A stretch of DNA of 8,945 bases from an uncultured Blautia sp. Its GTDB lineage: Bacteria > Bacillota > Clostridia > Lachnospirales > Lachnospiraceae. How positions within the stretch are numbered: the first letter of the stretch is position 1; every line of letters begins with the position of its first letter. A model generated the notes under the pieces. It did no database searches. It was given only the letters and a program-made list of their open reading frames with translations, and had not been told where the DNA came from. Made by a program: the position numbers and the translations under genes. Shown here piece after piece: positions 6,872 through 8,945 of this stretch. Where the stretch lies: NCBI GenBank assembly GCA_900547615.1, contig URHH01000100.1:1-8945 (forward strand), read 5' to 3'.

Positions 6872-6879
6872 GGTATAAT
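6851..6879 (+). promoter_or_regulatory. Strong sigma-A promoter of the signal-peptidase-like gene
   Basis: TTGACC (6851-6856, 5 of 6) and TATAAT (6874-6879, 6 of 6) are separated by 17 bp of A-rich spacer. The expected start near 6886 gives a 5' UTR of about 40 nt ahead of the ATG at 6926. This is the best housekeeping promoter match in the window. Confidence 0.85.
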
Positions 6880-6925
6880 CTGAACTATGATACAACTGAA
6901 TGGATAAAGCGAGGGGAACATTACG

Positions 6926-7984
6926 ATGTCAAAATTTTTAAAATTTATTGTACACTTTGTCGTGATTTGTACGATTGTATGTGCTGCCGGTCTGATTCTG
7001 CCGCCATTTTTCGGAGTGACTACGGAGATTATGACGGATTCGAAGGAGGACACCAATCTTCCGGTAGGGTCTGTTACATATGCAATACCGGTTAAGGCAA
7101 AAGATATTTATGTGGGAGATCCAATTCTTGTTCAGGAGGATTCCAAAATCTACCGTTACAGCGTACAGTCACTTAACCTTGAGAACGGCACAGGAACTGT
7201 GGTGGATCCGTCTGTTACAAATGGCGAAGGCATTACAGTAGCGGTGAAGGAATACGTTCCGAAGGTTGTTTTTACATTAAGCGGCATTGGTTATCTTTAT
7301 GTGGCTACGCAGAGCACAGAAGGAAAGATCATTCTCGGACTTGCTGTTCTGTTTTTAATCATTCTTTATATTATCGCTGAGCTTTGGGAGAAAGACCCGA
7401 AGGAGGAAGAGGAAGAAGATACGAAGTCTTCCGGCGCTTACGTGAAGTCCAAAAAAGAGCTGAAGCGTGAGGAAAAAGAGCGGGCAAGAATGATGAAGGA
7501 AGAAGAGCGGGAAATACGCAGCGAAAACAAAGAAAAGAAGAAAAAGAAAAAAGCAGAGAAGCGTATGATCCGTACAGGAGGCTTTGTGGACGAGATCGAA
7601 GAAGAGGACGACGAGTACACAGAAGAGCGGCCTGTTTCCATGCAGAGCGCGGCAAGCGAGGCGCATGAGCTTCTGAAAAAGGAGATTGCAGCGGCGACTT
7701 CTGAGGAAGCAGATACTGCGGCTGAAATCAGGGAAATGATGAAAGAGCCTGTGAAGGAAGCTCCGGTAATGGAAGAAGAGGAACTTCAGGAAAAAGCGGA
7801 GGAGACAGAAAAAGAGATTTCCATTCCTGCAAAAAAAATGGCGATTCCTCAGTGGAGCGTTTCACAGCTTGCAAACAGAGCAAAGTCAGCAGGCGATGCT
7901 CCTGAGATCGTGAAAGATGATATTACAAAAGTTACATTATTCGACTACTCCGATATTGTTGGAGAAGAGGAAGAGGAAGAGTAA
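6926..7984 (+). CDS. Degenerate signal peptidase I-like (S26) membrane protein with long charged tail
   Basis: The 352-residue protein has an N-terminal membrane helix (about 5-29), an extracytoplasmic domain (about 30-133), a second helix (about 134-152) and a charged cytoplasmic tail of 200 residues. The outer domain resembles SipW/ER-type signal peptidases: TDSKEDTNLPVGS (37-49) lines up with the catalytic box SGSMEPTLPVGS, IYVGD (61-65) with the usual VGD, and IYRYSV (75-80) followed by ENGTG with the HRV box. Ser39 could occupy the serine position, but the Met and Pro after it are gone and the catalytic His is Tyr76, so I infer it is probably not an active peptidase. The tail has K/E-rich stretches (155-214), acidic runs (223-230, 283-286) and ends in six Glu. 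Ribosome binding site GAGGGGAA; flanked by its own promoter and terminator. The function is unknown to me. Confidence 0.75.
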   Translation: MSKFLKFIVHFVVICTIVCAAGLILPPFFGVTTEIMTDSKEDTNLPVGSVTYAIPVKAKDIYVGDPILVQEDSKIYRYSVQSLNLENGTGTVVDPSVTNGEGITVAVKEYVPKVVFTLSGIGYLYVATQSTEGKIILGLAVLFLIILYIIAELWEKDPKEEEEEDTKSSGAYVKSKKELKREEKERARMMKEEEREIRSENKEKKKKKKAEKRMIRTGGFVDEIEEEDDEYTEERPVSMQSAASEAHELLKKEIAAATSEEADTAAEIREMMKEPVKEAPVMEEEELQEKAEETEKEISIPAKKMAIPQWSVSQLANRAKSAGDAPEIVKDDITKVTLFDYSDIVGEEEEEE

Positions 7985-7990
7985 GAAGAG

Positions 7991-8017
7991 CGGACTGCAT
8001 TTGGCAGTCCGTTTTTT
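7991..8017 (+). terminator. Rho-independent terminator of the signal-peptidase-like gene
   Basis: CGGACTGC (7991-7998) and GCAGTCCG (8004-8011) form a perfect GC-rich 8-bp stem with the loop ATTTG, followed by six T (8012-8017). It lies 7 nt after the stop codon and separates this gene from the ribosomal protein operon. Confidence 0.95.
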
Positions 8018-8020
8018 GTG

Positions 8021-8051
8021 CTATAGGAAATTACTCTGTAATGTTCCATAG
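8021..8051. repeat. Long imperfect palindrome after the terminator
   Basis: CTAT-a-GGAA-ATTAC, loop TCT, GTAAT-g-TTCC-ATAG gives 13 pairs interrupted by one unpaired base on each arm. No T-run follows on the plus strand, so it is not a second terminator of the gene before it. It could be an operator, an RNA processing site or a copy of a dispersed palindrome. Confidence 0.6.
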
Positions 8052-8059
8052 CATGTGAG

Positions 8060-8087
8060 CAGGATTCTTTCTTAGGGCAAAATCCTG
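8060..8087. repeat. Second inverted repeat upstream of the rpsJ promoter
   Basis: CAGGATT (8060-8066) and AATCCTG (8081-8087) are perfect 7-bp arms around a 14-nt centre. It sits between the palindrome at 8021 and the A-tract region. The role is unknown; it lies upstream of the predicted transcription start and so would act as DNA unless read-through occurs. Confidence 0.45.
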
Positions 8088-8099
8088 AGAAAAAGTTCC

Positions 8100-8142
8100 T
8101 GTCAAAAAAACATGTCAAAAAAATAAAAAAAAATAAAAAAAA
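8100..8142 (+). promoter_or_regulatory. A-tract UP-like element of the rpsJ promoter
   Basis: Four A-tracts (8104-8110, 8117-8123, 8125-8133, 8135-8142) end just ahead of the -35 box. The first two are part of a direct repeat of TGTCAAAAAAA (8100-8110 and 8113-8123). A-rich DNA here is the typical UP element that contacts the alpha subunit of RNA polymerase at strong ribosomal promoters; the repeat might also be a binding site. Confidence 0.65.
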
Positions 8143-8145
8143 TGC

Positions 8146-8174
8146 TTGCATTTAGTAAAAGCTTCGTGTATACT
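8146..8174 (+). promoter_or_regulatory. Promoter of the S10 ribosomal protein operon
   Basis: TTGCAT (8146-8151), a 17-bp spacer and TATACT (8169-8174, 5 of 6) follow directly on the A-tract element. The -35 is weak (TTG only), which the UP-like element could offset. The start would be near 8181, leaving an untranslated leader of about 220 nt before rpsJ. Confidence 0.75.
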
Positions 8175-8180
8175 CATAAC

Positions 8181-8404
8181 TGTTGTGACATGATAGCAAT
8201 GAAGCGCGAGGTTGCTGCTTGAAAAAAGCAGGTTTTCCGTGGAGCGAATGTCAAGTTAGAAAACTGACGACAAGTCACTGTACAAGTTCAGAAACCATCA
8301 GAGGGATGGGACGCGTAGAAGAGAGATAAAGACACGCGTGGAGATGTGTACAGTCGCCGCTTGTCGTACTGCTATAAGAGTACGAATAGGAGGAGACTTT
8401 TTTT
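8181..8404 (+). promoter_or_regulatory. Structured 5' leader of the S10 operon, possible autoregulatory RNA
   Basis: No reading frame fills this stretch, but it pairs extensively. TGACAT (8186-8191) with ATGTCA (8248-8253) encloses the hairpin CTGCTT/AAGCAG (8215-8231). A longer element pairs ACGACAAG (8267-8274) with CTTGTCGT (8360-8367) and, inside it, ACTGTACA (8277-8284) with TGTACAGT (8347-8354), across an internal loop TC/CGCCG. This encloses two hairpins, CCATC/GATGG (8295-8309) and ACGCGT/ACGCGT (8311-8339). A further hairpin CGTACT/AGTACG (8365-8384) shares three bases with the outer stem and ends 3 nt before the AGGAGG site, so the two cannot both form fully. S10 operons are often controlled by L4 binding to the leader, as shown in E. 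coli; a similar role here is inference, and I do not recognise a named RNA family. Confidence 0.65.
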
Positions 8405-8722
8405 ATGGCAAATCAGGTAATGAGAATCACATTAAAGGCATATGACCATCAGTTAGTAGATGCGTCTGCAGCAAAAATCATCGAGACTGTTAAGAAGAAC
8501 GGCGCAATGGTAAGCGGTCCGGTTCCGCTTCCAACAAAGAAAGAGGTTGTTACAATCTTAAGAGCGGTTCACAAATACAAAGATTCCAGAGAGCAGTTCG
8601 AACAGAGAACACACAAGAGACTCATCGACATCCTGACACCGACCCAGAAGACAGTAGATGCACTGTCCAGACTGGAAATGCCGGCAGGAGTTCACATTGA
8701 CATCAAGATGAAAACAAAATAA
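8405..8722 (+). CDS. rpsJ: 30S ribosomal protein S10
   Basis: S10 (uS10) is a small-subunit head protein and, as NusE, a partner of NusB in transcription antitermination. The 105-residue product has the usual length and family sequence: IRITLKAYDH-like VMRITLKAYDHQLVDASA near the start, KKNGAMVSGPVPLPTKKEVVTILRAVHKYKDSREQFEQRTHKRLIDI in the middle and LEMPAGVHIDIKMK at the end. The ATG follows AGGAGG (8388-8393) at a spacing of 11 nt, with a run of seven T between. It is the first gene of the S10 operon, followed by rplC, as in most bacteria. Expression is probably driven by the promoter at 8146 and modulated by the leader. Confidence 0.98.
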   Translation: MANQVMRITLKAYDHQLVDASAAKIIETVKKNGAMVSGPVPLPTKKEVVTILRAVHKYKDSREQFEQRTHKRLIDILTPTQKTVDALSRLEMPAGVHIDIKMKTK

Positions 8723-8774
8723 TCATCTGGTGATTCCAAAGTTAATGCGCAAGCATTTATGCTATTTACTATAT

Positions 8775-8793
8775 GATTACCGAAATGGTAATC
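8775..8793 (+). other. Hairpin in the rpsJ-rplC gap
   Basis: GATTACC (8775-8781) and GGTAATC (8787-8793) form a perfect 7-bp stem with loop GAAAT, 7 nt before the rplC Shine-Dalgarno site. It has no T-run, so it is not a terminator; it may be an RNA processing or stabilising element within the operon. A smaller palindrome AGCAT-TT-ATGCT lies at 8752-8763 in the same 91-nt gap. Confidence 0.5.
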
Positions 8794-8813
8794 CGCTATA
8801 AGGAGGAAAAACA

Positions 8814-8945
8814 ATGAAGAAAGCTATTTTAGCTACTAAAGTCGGAATGACTCAAATCTTCAACGAAGACGGAACACTGATTCCGGTAACCGTTTTACAG
8901 GCAGGTCCATGTGTCGTGACTCCGGGTTAAACAGAGTGTCTCTTG
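8814..8945 (+). CDS. rplC: 50S ribosomal protein L3, 5' fragment with corrupted end
   Basis: The first 36 codons encode MKKAILATKVGMTQIF, NEDGTLIPVTVLQAGPCVVT, the standard start of ribosomal protein L3 (uL3, about 210 residues), which binds 23S rRNA near the peptidyl transferase centre. AGGAGG (8801-8806) supports the ATG at 8814. After Thr36 (8919-8921) the family normally continues with QVKT-type residues, but the window reads Pro-Gly-stop (8922-8930). The bases CCGGGTTAAACAG look like a damaged copy of CAGGTTAAAACAG, so the stop is taken as sequencing error at the end of a contig rather than a real truncation. An L3 of 38 residues would not be functional and the gene is essential. Confidence 0.93.

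Noticed and set aside
7355..7666. Minus-strand frames of 67-103 codons rich in Phe, Leu and Ser
   Set aside because: They arise from the purine-rich strand encoding the K/E tail of the signal-peptidase-like protein; homopolymeric content explains their openness.
8311..8339. Two ACGCGT sites as a protein-binding direct repeat
   Set aside because: Being self-complementary they also form a stem within the larger leader fold, which explains them more simply.
8922..8930. Genuine truncation of ribosomal protein L3
   Set aside because: L3 is essential and the surrounding bases look like a miscopied version of the normal sequence at a contig end.
1..8945. CRISPR arrays, tRNA or rRNA genes, insertion sequences, phage or defence genes
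   Set aside because: No spaced repeats, cloverleaf sequence, transposase or integrase motifs or terminal inverted repeats were seen.

Overview
The window looks like a short piece of a spore-forming member of the Clostridia, most likely Lachnospiraceae. The grounds are moderate GC content, SpoVA genes, an HPr-like gene directly after whiA, and strong AGGAGG-type ribosome binding sites. The genus cannot be fixed from the sequence alone. Nearly all of it is conserved housekeeping or sporulation DNA. I found no mobile element, CRISPR array, tRNA, rRNA or defence system.

Layout. (1) Bases 1-1861, minus strand: spoVAB-spoVAC-spoVAD, part of the operon for the dipicolinate channel of the spore, preceded by a sigma-G-like promoter; spoVAD runs off the left edge. 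(2) Bases 1940-5903, plus strand: a compact operon, tcdA-murB-rapZ-whiA-HPr-like, with a sigma-A promoter in front and a perfect 15-bp hairpin terminator behind. It joins tRNA modification, cell-wall precursor synthesis, a nucleotide-binding regulator, a division-linked DNA-binding protein and a regulatory HPr without the usual His15. (3) Bases 5911-6793, minus strand: a PAP2-family membrane phosphatase gene broken by a frameshift immediately after its PSGH motif. (4) Bases 6851-8017, plus strand: a single-gene unit with its own strong promoter and terminator, encoding a membrane protein with a degenerate signal-peptidase-like domain and a long charged cytoplasmic tail. (5) Bases 8018-8945, plus strand: two inverted repeats, an A-tract element, a promoter and a leader of about 220 nt with extensive base-pairing potential, then rpsJ and the first part of rplC, the start of the S10 ribosomal protein operon.

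Both extreme ends look like poor-quality contig ends rather than biology. Within about the first 46 bases spoVAD turns into G and C homopolymers, and in the last 24 bases or so rplC loses its reading frame. The items most worth a second look are the folded rpsJ leader, the HPr-like protein with Glu15, the inactive-looking signal peptidase homologue and the PAP2 frameshift.
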